Positions 22,703 through 32,642 of a stretch of DNA of 64,000 bases are shown piece by piece. The stretch's first letter is position 1. The number at the start of each line of letters is the position of its first letter. The position numbers were made by a program, and so were the translations under genes. This DNA comes from Dipteris shenzhenensis (lineage: Eukaryota > Polypodiophyta > Polypodiopsida > Gleicheniales). The stretch lies in the NCBI GenBank assembly GCA_047967505.1, contig CM106540.1; one strand, written 5' to 3'. Below the pieces are notes generated by a model. The model worked only from the letters and a program-made list of their open reading frames with translations, searched no databases and was not told the origin of the DNA.

Positions 22703-23469
22703 TCCGGGTGATCTAGCTAAGCATGCATGAATGCCTGGAAGCTCAGCAACTCTGTGGGAGGAAGGAGAAGCTCTGTGGGAAGCTTTGTGGGTGATTTTAC
22801 TTGCATCCGAGTGCACAGAGACCTTGAAGAAACCTTTGGAAAAGTCACTTTGGTTTTATGAAGTGGTTTTGAGAGCTTGTTAAGTGTTTTCAAAGAAAAA
22901 GTCTTTTTTTTAAGCTTTTCCTTGTTCCGTTCGACGATAGAGACTCCGTATTGACTTGTAAAGGCAACCATTGCCTACTTTTGGTGTCCATTTAACTTCA
23001 GGAGCTTGGAAACACCTTCATTCTTGAATTTGGGATCATTTCATTGGATTTTTGACTCACTATGTCAGTTTCAACGTTTTTCTACCCGGGTGTTGGAACT
23101 CAAGTTTGGAGCAACCATTTGTAGATCTATCAGTTCCAGTGGACTCAGGAGGTCCTAAAACTTCTATATTTCTCATGATTCACACTCCGATGGAGTTTAC
23201 AAACAGATCAGTTTCCAAAAACTTTTTTCATTCCGTGTGTTGGACCCAGTGATTGGGACCACGGTTTCCAAAACTGTCTGTCCCATTGCTGTTCGGATGC
23301 CTAAAAACCCCTACCTATCAGTTCTTGTGCGATTCAGTGGAGTATTTTTAGAGTTATAGATCTTTGTGTATTTGATTTCATCTCTATGTTATGCATTTGG
23401 GTGCACCTTGTATTTGGTGTGATTCTCTCTTGCAAGCACTAGTATTTAAGATTTTGCTTTATTTGCATC
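22703..23469 (+). other. Untranslated leader of outer copia
   Basis: About 770 bp between primer site and gag ATG, with no long frame and repeated tttccaaaaact-like pieces. Long leaders occur in plant copia elements. Confidence 0.5.
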
Positions 23470-24151
23470 ATGGCATCCTCTTCCAACTAAAAAGTTTGAT
23501 GGGACAAACTTTTTTTGTGTGCAAAGAACAGATAAGGGATGTGCTTATTCAAAAGAAGTAAATAAAACCCTTGCAAGGGATTGCAGCTAAGCCTGCAGCT
23601 ATGTCCACAGATGAATGGAATGAGTTGGATGCATTGGCAAAGTCTACCATTAGACCATCTTGGGGAGACAGTTTATTTCACAGTAGTCACTAAAAAGACT
23701 ATGGAAGCTTTATGGAAAAGGCTGTGTGCCACATATGAGAAAGAGAATACATCAAATAAGGTCTATCTCATGAAGAGATTGTTTGAGCTACACATGAAGG
23801 AGGGAGTATCCATAGCTTTGCACTTGAATGAATTTAATATCATTTTCAGTCAATTTCAAGCTCAAAAGCTGAATTTCGATGCAGAAATGAGGGCAATATT
23901 TCTCTTATGCTCATTACCATCCTCATGGGATACTTTCCATACTGCTATTAGTAACTCTGCAACTGGTGGAGTATTGAACTTTGATGATGTGGTTGGTAGC
24001 TTATTGGCTGAGGAGATTAGATGGAAGTCAATGGAAGGCAACAAGCAGGATGCAGCCTTAAATGTGCAAAGGGGCAGATCACAATCCAGGGGAAAGTTTC
24101 AAGAAAGAGGGAAGTCCTGTAGCAAGTCCAAGGCACAGAACATTGAGTGTC
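23470..24151 (+). pseudogene. Outer copia gag, 5' part
   Basis: ATG 23470 begins MASSSN; stops and shifts affect the first 40 codons. From 23581 one frame gives a typical UBN2-type gag: 'LWKRLCATYEKENTSNKVYL', 'LFLLCSLPSSWDT'-like 'IFLLCSLPSSWDTF', and an Arg/Ser-rich 'RGRSQSRGKFQERGK' before the nucleocapsid. The frame is cut at 24151 by the inserted LTR, inside the region that leads to the zinc knuckle completed at 32643. Confidence 0.85.
24147..24151. repeat. Target-site duplication (left) of the inserted LTR element
   Basis: gtgtc, identical to 32643-32647. Confidence 0.9.
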
Positions 24152-24477
24152 TGTTGAGAGTTGTGGTGCCATGAGCACATGTGGAGCAAAGGTATGAGCA
24201 AAGGACAAGCTGCCACATGGCATGGAGGAGATATCCCACATGTGAGCAAGCAAAATGGATGTAAGTACCCTCACCTATAAAAGGGAGGTTCATTTGAAGT
24301 AATATCAATCAAGCAGTTTGCACTATCTCAAGATTCTCTTTATGAGTCCAAGCTAATCTATCTTGGAACCTAATTGACTTGAGATACATGTCATGAGCAC
24401 TCTCTTCATCATGTTTCCACACAGGGTTCATCCACCTTAGAGTGCTCCGTAGATCCAAAGGCACACATGTTTTTTCA
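24152..24477 (+). repeat. 5' LTR of the non-autonomous element
   Basis: 326 bp, TGTTGAGAG...TTTTTTCA. It contains cctataaaag (24274-24283), a likely TATA box repeated at the same place in the 3' copy. Confidence 0.95.
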
Positions 24478-24489
24478 TGGTATCAGAGC
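24478..24489 (+). other. Primer binding site
   Basis: TGGTATCAGAGC directly after the LTR, initiator-Met tRNA type. Confidence 0.9.
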
Positions 24490-25426
24490 ATAGGTTTAGC
24501 TCTCCTAGTTTAGCTCATTAGTAGTTCACTAGGATTGCTTCCATTCCTAGATTAGTTGTAGGCATGTCTTAGAAGCTCATGAGTTCTCCTAGATTAGTTT
24601 TAGTTTTTAGATTGAGAGAATTATGTCCATTGAATGAAAATTCCGTCCATTGTTGAGACATTTCTGTCATTCCTGATGAGAGAGAGAGTTCATTCCTTTT
24701 AGAGATCTATTTTATGAGATAGATGTGTGAGGAGTTCTTCTTCTTCTTCTTCTTAGAGAGAACTTGTGAGAAATAGAGTCTCTGTTTGCTTAGTTTGTTG
24801 AGAGCTTTGATAAAAGTCTGCTCCAACGTGGCTACACAGCTAGCTTCTACAACCCGGTAAGGCTTAGCCCAGCTCTAGCAAACCTGCCTCAATAAGCGAC
24901 TCCCCAATTGACTCTGCAACAGTGGCTAGCTATGATGCCATAGCCATTATCAATGAAGCCTGCAACGCTTCTCACAACCGGCCAACATGGAGGTACAACT
25001 CTATGACCTCCTGTGAAAGGCATCTCCTTCCAATGCCTGAGCAGCTCCACGGACAGCACGTGCACTCAACACAGCAACAATGAGCAGCCTACACTGTAGA
25101 ACAGACAACCAATGACTTCAACGAAGGCCAATGTGCAATGAACCATCCAAAGCCTATAGACCAGCGACCTCTCCAACGGCGAAGCATCCTTCAAGGCAAG
25201 AAAGCTCATCAGCCTCTGTACGGTATCAAGCCTTCCTCTTCAACAACGTGGCAACTCTCAAGCTCCCACAGCGACCCTTCTCCATCAGCAAGCCTCAATG
25301 CAATCGGCCCTTCTGCCACCCTTCTACCAACGGCTCTACGAATCGACTACTGCACAGAGCGTGCAACCGCCATCGGGACTCCTAAAAGTCTAGCCTGTGC
25401 ACCATTGCTTCTCCACGACCTTCACT

Positions 25427-25434
25427 ACCACTAA
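25427..25434. repeat. Target-site duplication (left) of the 248-bp MITE
   Basis: accactaa, identical to 25683-25690. Confidence 0.9.
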
Positions 25435-25682
25435 CTCGGGGGGGTCACTCATCATATGTAACCCTATCACGTGAGTTCAACAAAAGGATATTTTATATTT
25501 CTAAAATTTACAGAAATAAATATACATAAGGGACTATTTAAAATAGTTTTGGAAAAAATTTACAGATTTGTATAGAAAAGGGGTACATTTTATTAATGAA
25601 AATTTTACATAGATAAGGGATTTTAGAAATATGCCTTGAACGCACGTGGTATAGAGGGTTTATACATAGTGACCCCCCCGAG
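25435..25682. mobile_element. MITE, 248 bp, perfect 8-bp target duplication
   Basis: Terminal inverted repeats of about 45 bp: the left starts ctcgggggggtcact, and the right end reverse-complemented also starts ctcgggggggtcact. Inner TIR parts (cacgtgagttcaac / cacgtgcgttcaag) also pair. The interior is AT-rich and non-coding. The 8-bp duplication favours hAT-like mobilisation, although the termini are unlike the usual cagggg ends. It lies within the internal region of the LTR element, so it inserted after that element. Confidence 0.9.
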
Positions 25683-26596
25683 ACCACTAAGAGCTCTCTC
25701 CTTGCAACAGAAACTCCAAAGCTCCTAGGCCAGCCACGAGCTCACGGAGTGCTTTCGTCTATGCAACAACACATCTACAGCTCCGTGACCGTCGACCCAG
25801 CAAGCCTTGCCTAGCTATACAGCTGCAGGAAATCAAAAAACGAGCTACGCAGCAAATTGCCACATCGTAGCTCGTCTCTTCTCCAATCAGCAGGCCGCAT
25901 CATCGCCGTCGTCGCCTCAAACCTTCCTTCTCCAAAGTCTCACAGAAAAATGACACGTGGTAGATAAGGTAGGATTAGTGTGGGGTAAAGTTGAACCTTG
26001 GTTAAGCTAATGGTTAGGTTCATCTGAACCATGGTAAAAATTTGTGTAACCATGGGTAAACCTATATGGGTTTAAAGATTACCACATGGCACAGTGCCAC
26101 CTAGGCAGAGAGTCCCTTGTTAAGCACAGTATGGAATTCAGCATGTGAATCCCTGTGCCACATCATCAAAGGCCCTCTTCTTCACAAAAGCTTCGACAAA
26201 GCATAACTTCCAATCCAGGAAGAATTTAGACATGCTCTAAAAAGAAAAAGTGATCGTCTTTTCGAGCTCTACGTGCTTGTTGAATCAGAATCATTGTATG
26301 CAATTAGACACTGCCAATATTGAAAGAAATCAATTGGTAATACCTTTGCAACAATTGGAAAAGCAAAGCATGAATGCAAACATCGATGTAAAAAGCAAGC
26401 CAAAAGCACAAGTGCATGAGATGACCATAGCACGAAGCATGGCATCCACACTTAAAGCATCAAGGCACATGGAAGAACAAAGCATCATGCATCAAGCTAC
26501 GTCAAGCAAAGAAGACGACGACATTGACAACATGTATTGAGAAACAAAAACCTTGCCAACCTTACCTATATGTTTGTAAATCAAACCTGACCACTT

Positions 26597-26750
26597 GAGA
26601 GTAGCTATGAAAGCACCCAGGGGAGGTATTGACATGTAAACCACACTTTACCACCTTAAGTAGCAATGCAAGCACTAAGGGGAGGTGATGGAATGTAACT
26701 CACATCTGACCACCTTGCAGTAGCCAAAGGATCATGGCACCAAGGGGAGG
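26597..26750 (+). repeat. Triplicated polypurine-tract module
   Basis: Three imperfect ~60-bp repeats (gaccacctt..agtagc..aagcac.aaggggaggt) end near 26626, 26687 and 26750. Only the last is followed by the LTR; the first two are followed by tattgacatg and tgatggaatg, which resemble the LTR start. Confidence 0.75.
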
Positions 26751-27024
26751 TGTTGAGAGTTGTGGTGCCATGAGCACATGTAGAGCAAAGGTATGAGCAA
26801 AGGACAAGCTGCCACATGGCATGGAGGAGATATCCCACATGTGAGCAAGCAAAATGGATGTAAGTACCCTCACCTATAAAAGGGAGGTTCATTTGAAGTA
26901 ATATCAATCAAGCAGTTTGCACTATCTCAAGATTCTCTTTATGAGTCCAAGCTAATCTATCTTGGAACCTAATTGACTTGAGATACATGTCATGAGCACT
27001 CTCTTCATCATGTTTCCACACAGG
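26751..27024 (+). repeat. 3' LTR of the non-autonomous element, first part
   Basis: Matches the 5' LTR from TGTTGAGAG up to 'tccacacagg', where the younger copia is inserted. The remainder is at 32591-32642. Confidence 0.95.
27020..27024. repeat. Target-site duplication (left) of the young copia
   Basis: acagg, repeated at 32586-32590. Confidence 0.9.
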
Positions 27025-27376
27025 TGTGAAGATAGTGGGAGAGAGGGAAGGAGTCTCACTTGCAGCTTTCTCACATGCACAATGGGGGAATACACACAAA
27101 GGTGGAGGCTGAAAATAGTTTTCCTCTTCTTAGTTGTGAAAGCCAAAAGAACTCTAGTACAAAGAAATAGAAGAACCCTATATGTGGGTCTCAAACCAAA
27201 CTCAACTAACTAAGGTGGCATACTAACTGAGCCACGAACTAGTGTAGATAAGGATAGCTGTCATCCAGCTATTATTCGTGGGCTGTGTACTAACCGCATC
27301 TCCAGATAACAAGTCGGTGACATAAGTACACAACGGTCACCCTGGCATATCTCGAGTGGAGCTCGATATCTCAACA
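27025..27376 (-). repeat. 3' LTR of the young copia
   Basis: On the minus strand it starts TGTTGAGATATC and ends CTTCACA. Five substitutions separate it from the copy at 32234-32585. Confidence 0.97.
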
Positions 27377-28950
27377 CTCCCCCTCGAGCTCAATCCCAAA
27401 TCCTGCACACCAAGCAGGTCTCTGAACTTGCGCAGCTTCTCTGCGCCCAATGCTTTCTTGAATATGTCAGCTACCTGATCCTCTGTGCTGACATAAACTA
27501 GATCAATAAGACCTAGTAAAACCTTCTCCCGCACATAGTGATAATGCACCTCAATGTGCTTTGTTCTGGCATGAAAGACTGGGTTCTTTGCCAAGTGTAT
27601 ACTGCTCATGTTGTCACAATAATGACAACCGGCCCATCTGTAGACTAATGCATATCATAGAGTAGCTTATGCAACCAAGCTACCTCACATGCAGCCATTG
27701 CTGCACCCCTGTACTCAGCCTCTGTGCTCGACAAGGCAACTGTAGGCTGTTTCTTGCTGCTCCAAGTGACTGCAGCACTCCCAAAAGAGAACACATATCC
27801 ACTGGTAGATCGTCTATCAGAAATGCTACCAGCCCAATCAGCATCAATGTATCCATGCAACTGTATCTGAACCCCAGCCTCATAAAATAGTCCATACTGC
27901 ATTGTGGACTTCACATACCTGAGTATGCGTCTAGCCGCATCCAAATGCGGTTTCCTTGGAGCCTGCATAAACTGACTTACCAACCCAACAGCGTAGCTCA
28001 AATCTGGCCTGGTAATAGTCATGTAAATCAAACTTCCTACTATGCGTCTGTACATAGTAGGGTCTTCCAGAAGCTCACCTGCATCTGTGCTCAGCTTCAC
28101 ATTCTACTCCAAAGGAACTGAAATAGGCTTACAGCCTGTCATCCCATATTTGGACAGCATGTCCAATCCATACTGCCTCTGCAAGAGCTGTATCCCACTT
28201 GGTGATCTAATCACCTCAATGCCCAAGACATAACGCAGCTCTCCCAAATCCTTCATCTCAAACTTCTGCCTCAATAGCATTTTCACATGAAGGATATCTT
28301 CATCACTATCACCTGTGATGATCAAATCATCAACATAAATGACCAGCAGCATAATCCCTTTCTCTGTTTTTCTCACATAGAGTGAGAAATCCGCCTTGGA
28401 AATCTGAAAGCCAATAGTGACAAGATACTGTCCTATCTTGTCAGACCATGCTCTAGGTGCTTGCTTCAAGCCATACAAGGCTTTCTTCAACCTGCAAACA
28501 AACTCAAGATGAATAGCATGAACATAACCTGCTGGCTGCTCCATAAAGACCTCTTCTTGCAAATCACCATTCAAGAAGGCATTCTTTACATCCATCTGAT
28601 GTAAAGACCATCCCTTTGATGCAGCCATAGCAATGGCTGCTCTTACGGTTGCCATCCTTGCAACCGGGCTGAAAGTTTCTTCATAATCAATGCCATATGT
28701 CTGTGCATACCCCTTGACAACTAATCTTGCCTTGTATCTATTCACAGAACCATCTGCATTGTGCTTGATCTTATAAACCCACTTACAGCCAATTGCATTC
28801 TTGTCTTTAGGCAAAGGCACCAATTCCCATGTAGCATTTGCATCCAAGGCATCCATTTCTTCATCCATGGCTTTCTCCCATTTTTCATTTCCCATGGCTT
28901 GCTCAAAAGAAGTGGGTTCTGGTTCCTGTATCACTTTGACCATGTAGGCA
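27337..28950 (-). pseudogene. Young copia reverse transcriptase and RNase H
   Basis: 'NATWELVPLPKDKNAIGCKW', 'HQMDVKNAFLNGDLQEEVF', 'KALYGLKQAPRAW' and YVDD (about 28326-28337) identify RT. RNase H has 'GYIDADWAGS', 'LSSTEAEYRGA' and, after a frameshift near 27620, 'CDNMSSIHLAKNP'. TAG stops lie at 28104-28106 and 27645-27647. The C-terminal codons run into the 3' LTR, ending at 27337. Confidence 0.95.
27377..27391 (-). other. Polypurine tract of the young copia
   Basis: The minus strand reads gagctcgagggggag directly before the 3' LTR. Confidence 0.85.
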
Positions 28951-30290
28951 TAGTGAATGGCTGTAAATCCATCATATTTCAGCCTATCCACAGGATACCT
29001 AACCCTGGTAGACCTGCGCAAAATAGGCTCACTTCCAGGTGCTCTCAAAACATCCCTGGTCTTCCTTACTCCAGGTGTAACAACAGAAGGAATACCCAAC
29101 TCATCATCAATGCTCTGTTCTGAGCCACTGGATTCACCATCCACACAAGAGTGACCTGCATTCACATCAAACATGGGCTGATCTACCTTCTCTTTTCCTT
29201 TTCGTGATACCTGCGTACCACTCTCTGCATTGCTTTGAGGAGATTCTCCTGATCTCAATCTGCCTGTCCATGGCGAAGTATGTGAACCACTGGTAGAGGA
29301 CACTCCAGGTCCACTGATATTTTGTGATTGCTGCTGTGCATTCTGTGCAGCATTACCATTTTGTGCATCTACATCAATCATCACATTTACTGGTTTATAC
29401 CAGCTGCTCATCTCATCAAAAACAACATCTTTGCTCACTGTGAACTTACGTGTAGAAGGGTTATAGCATCTATACCCTTTCTGCGGCAGAGAATAACCAA
29501 TAAAGATGCACTTCTCAGCTTTTGGATCCAACTTGGACCTCAACTCATCTGGCACATGGACATAGGCAATGCAACCAAAAATCTTCAAATGAGAAATATC
29601 TGGTTTCCTACCAGTATACATCTCCTCTGGCGTCATGCCATGTATTGCTGCAGTGCGAGTCCTGTTCATTATATAGACTGTTGTAGCAACTGCTTTAGCC
29701 CAAAAATAATCTGGTAGATCTTTTTCATTTAGCATAGCCCGAGATACCTCTCCAATATGCCTTTTTTTCCTTTCTGCAATTCCATTTTGCTGTGGGGTAT
29801 GACTGCATGAATATTGGTGCTTTATACCATGCTCCTGCAAGAACCTTGCAAACTCATTTGAGAGGTACTCTCCCCCTCCATCTGACCTTAGGCATTTTAT
29901 TTGCAGGCCTGTTTCTTTTTCCACCATAGCTTTGAAAACTTTGAAGTGCCCAAACACTTCACTTTTCTTTTTCATAAAATACACCCACAATTTTCAGCTG
30001 AAGTCATCAATAAATGTGACAAAATAGTGACAGCCTCCAATAGATGCAGCTTTTGTAGTCCACACATCAGAGTGGATTAATTCCAATGGCTTTTTACTCT
30101 CTTGAACATGCCTAGGAAAAGGTTTCCTTGCCTGTTTCCCAAATTGACAGGCTTCACAAACCTTGTGCATTTCTGCAACCTTGAATTTAGGCAATCCTGC
30201 AACAATATTTTGGGCTTGCATTGATTTAAGTCGTTGTATATTAACATGACCAATGCGTTTGTGCCAGATATCAATATCTGCAACTACACC
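28951..30290 (-). pseudogene. Young copia integrase
   Basis: Zinc-binding region 'IWHKRIGHVN' ... 'CEACQFGKQ' at about 30270-30130. The catalytic core has Asp in 'LIHSDVW', Asp in 'LRSDGGGEYLS' and Glu in 'QQNGIAE'. A TGA at 29994-29996 interrupts the core after 'FIDDFS'. The C-terminal part holds 'FGCIAYVHVPDELRSKLD' and a Ser/Gln/Gly-rich linker to RT. Confidence 0.95.
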
Positions 30291-30760
30291 GGTCCCATGT
30301 GCAAACATTGCTGCACTCAATTCAGGCATGTCTGCATCCAATGTAAACATCCTGCCCTTCTTCTTTCCTTTTGCTATCAAGCGACCATTATTTTTCATAT
30401 CCTCAACAAAGCATCCATGAGGATTAAATCTGACCTGCAAGCCCTGCTCAACCATCTGACCAACAGAAACCAGGTTCTTGGTGATGTTCGGGACATGAAA
30501 TACATCAGACAAGTATTTCTTTTTCCCATCCTGCATAGACAAAGGAATTTTACCAATCTGCACAATAGGATGTGCAGTATCATCACCAGTCTCCACAAAT
30601 CCTGGCTTTTCCATCTTCCTTGCATCTTGCATCCATTCTGCATGACCTGTCATGTGGTTTGACGCACCTGAGTCAACATACCACACATCATTTTGTTCTT
30701 CTGCACTTGTCACAGAATTGGTCATATGCTGCACCATAAATAGATGCTCATTTCTGTCAT
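30291..30760 (-). pseudogene. Young copia aspartic protease
   Basis: 'VWYVDSGASNHMTGHAEWM' at about 30690-30640 keeps the catalytic D-S-G-A motif. 'DVFHVPNITKNLVSVGQM' marks the domain end. No stop lies within the domain. Confidence 0.95.
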
Positions 30761-31700
30761 CACCCTGCCTGCTAGAAGATGCATAATTGCCTTGCTGCAA
30801 TTTTCCACTCATAATGTCATTCTGCTTTTTATAGCAGTCCTTAGCCATATGACCCATTTTGCCACAATAGTAGCATTCAACATTGCTGTTTGCATTTTGG
30901 CTTCTCTGCCATCCACCACGGCCTCTTTGGCTCCCCCTGCCTCTAGAGTTACCACGTCCTCCTGCATAGGACTGGTTTTCTTGCGTTTGCTGCATATTAT
31001 GATTTCTACCACGGCCTGCAGATCGGCCTCCTCTACCTCTGCCTCTACCTCTGCCAGCATTTGAGTAGAAGACAGTTTCTTTTGAAGTTCCTGCTGAAGA
31101 AGATGCACCACCATTTCTCTGCTCTTCAGAGATTAGAAGAGCAATCAGCTCCTCAAAATCAGGAAATTTTTCACGGATGGCAATGGATGTCCGGAACTGT
31201 GCATAATCCTTTCCTAGACCATTCAAGGTCACAGAAACCAAATCGTCATCATCCACTGGCGACCCAATGGAAGCAAGTGCATCCGCAATTTTCTTCACCT
31301 TCATGTGGTAGTCATTGATGTTCATGTTTTCTCTCTGCACATTATGCAACTCCTGTTTGAGTTGCATTTTCCTGGCTTGCATGTTTGTGCTGTACATTTT
31401 TGCCAAAGTATCCCATGCCTCCTTTGGCGTATTTGCATCCTAAATATGCACAATCATGGAGTCCGAAATACTGATAGACAGCCAGTACATAACTTTCCTG
31501 GCTCTCTCATGCCATCCTTTGAATGCCTGCATTTCCTGTTGACTGGGAACATTAGGAAGAACAGGTTCTTCTTCATTTCCTGTAATGAATTCCCAATAGC
31601 CTTTTCCCATCAAGAAATTCGTCATTCTAAACTTCCATGCCTGGAAGTTGTTCTTGTCAAGCTTTTCAGTGACAATCTATGAAAGAGAATCAGATGCCAT
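30761..31700 (-). pseudogene. Young copia gag
   Basis: Start ATG 31700-31698 (MASDSLS). TAG stops at 31677-31679 and 31440-31442 interrupt it. It contains 'NNFQAWKFRMTNFLMGKGYW', 'TLAKMYSTNMQARKMQLKQE', a long Gly/Arg-rich RNA-binding stretch (about 31070-30900), and a zinc knuckle 'CYYCGKMGHMAKDC' (about 30877-30836). It forms the nucleoprotein particle. Confidence 0.95.
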
Positions 31701-32220
31701 TACAGAACACTGCAAAATATTCTGTCACAGCAAAAAACACAGCTTTTGCCTCACACGGGCAGATCTGCAAAACTGACGAAAGTGGTATTTCACCACACAA
31801 TCACTTCCTAGTGACGATTTTGCATCAACAGGAAACAGGCATGAATCTGCAACTCCCAATATCTCTGCACACAGGCATACGATGCAATTTCTGCGGCACC
31901 TTTCCACCGACTAGCCGCGCAGCAACAAACAGGGCCTTTTTCTGAGTGCCTGCGAAGAACTTCCGCCTTCAAAACGGGCCCCGAAACGGCCTCAAATCAG
32001 AAAAATAAAGTCACTAAGGGCTAGGCCCTCTCCCGCAGCATATACTGCGCTCTCGCCACACCGCGAAGGGCGTCTCAATCTGAAACAGTGCACTCCTGCA
32101 CTTCTGGCTGTGCTACCTGCAGAGATTTGCTCCCAAACTCGAAATAGGAAAGCAACACTGGTCCTCTTACTAGGACACCACGAACTTGGCTCGCTTTCTT
32201 GAGCTCCTTACCACGAACAA
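31701..32220 (-). other. Leader of the young copia
   Basis: About 520 bp between primer site and gag ATG; no long gag-frame extension. Confidence 0.6.
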
Positions 32221-32233
32221 GGCTCTGATACCA
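32221..32233 (-). other. Primer binding site of the young copia
   Basis: The minus strand reads TGGTATCAGAGCC directly after the 5' LTR. Confidence 0.95.
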
Positions 32234-32585
32234 TGTGAAGATAGTGGGAGAGAGGGAAGGAGTCTCACTTGCGGCTTTCTCACATGCACAATGGGGGAAT
32301 ACACACAAAGGTGGAGGCTGAAAACAGTTTTCCTCTTCTTAGTTGTGAAAGCCAAAAGAACTCTAGTACAAAGAAATAGAAGAACCCTATATGTGGGTCT
32401 CAAACCAAACTCAACTAACTAAGGTGGCATACTAACTGAGCCACGAACTAGTGTAGATAAGGATAGCTGTCATCCAGCTATTATTCGTGGGCGGTGTACC
32501 AACCGCATCTCCAGATAACAAGTCGGTGACATAAGTACACAACAGTCACCCTGGCATATCTCGAGTGGAGCTCGATATCTCAACA
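32234..32585 (-). repeat. 5' LTR of the young copia
   Basis: 352 bp, identical to 27025-27376 except at five positions. It is followed on the plus side by the duplicated acagg (32586-32590). Confidence 0.97.
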
Positions 32586-32590
32586 ACAGG

Positions 32591-32642
32591 TTCCATCCAC
32601 CTTAGAGTGCTCCATAGATCCTGAGGCACACATGTTTTTTCA
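32591..32642 (+). repeat. 3' LTR of the non-autonomous element, second part
   Basis: ttccatccaccttagagtgc...ttttttca matches the end of the 5' LTR at 24426-24477. It is followed by gtgtc (32643-32647), the right target-site duplication. Confidence 0.95.

Larger units (their letters stand above)
24490..26596 (+). other. Internal region of the non-autonomous element, no pol
   Basis: Pyrimidine/CA-rich sequence on the plus strand (24800-25430 and 25690-25950). A frame of about 96 codons at 26250-26540 ('SMNANIDVKSKPKAQVHEM') is rich in Lys, Gln, Ser and Met, and no gag or pol motif is visible. It could be a degenerate gag or captured host sequence; I cannot decide. Confidence 0.5.
27025..32585 (-). 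mobile_element. Young complete Ty1/copia element
   Basis: 5561 bp on the minus strand with two 352-bp LTRs differing at 5 sites (1.4%), primer site, gag-pol in one continuous frame, polypurine tract and a perfect 5-bp duplication (acagg). It is the most recent LTR insertion in the window. The polyprotein has five premature stops and a frameshift near 27620, so it is not autonomous now. Confidence 0.97.
24152..32642 (+). mobile_element. Non-autonomous LTR element, itself interrupted
   Basis: LTRs are at 24152-24477 and 26751-27024 plus 32591-32642, with an initiator-Met primer site (24478-24489), a polypurine tract (26741-26750) and a perfect 5-bp duplication, gtgtc. Its own internal DNA is only about 2.0 kb after removing the MITE. 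I see no protease, integrase or RT, so it must borrow enzymes from another element. A young copia occupies 27025-32585 inside its 3' LTR. Confidence 0.9.

Noticed and set aside
24099-24308. Minus-strand frame repeated at 26656-26907, looking like a conserved protein
   Set aside because: It lies in the two LTRs of the non-autonomous element, so the similarity is from LTR duplication.
26908-27213. Frames repeated at 32075-32422
   Set aside because: Located in the LTRs of the young copia; duplicated because the LTRs are.
28761-31945. Plus-strand frames of 60-140 codons
   Set aside because: Antisense shadows of the minus-strand copia gag-pol, which has the recognisable motifs.
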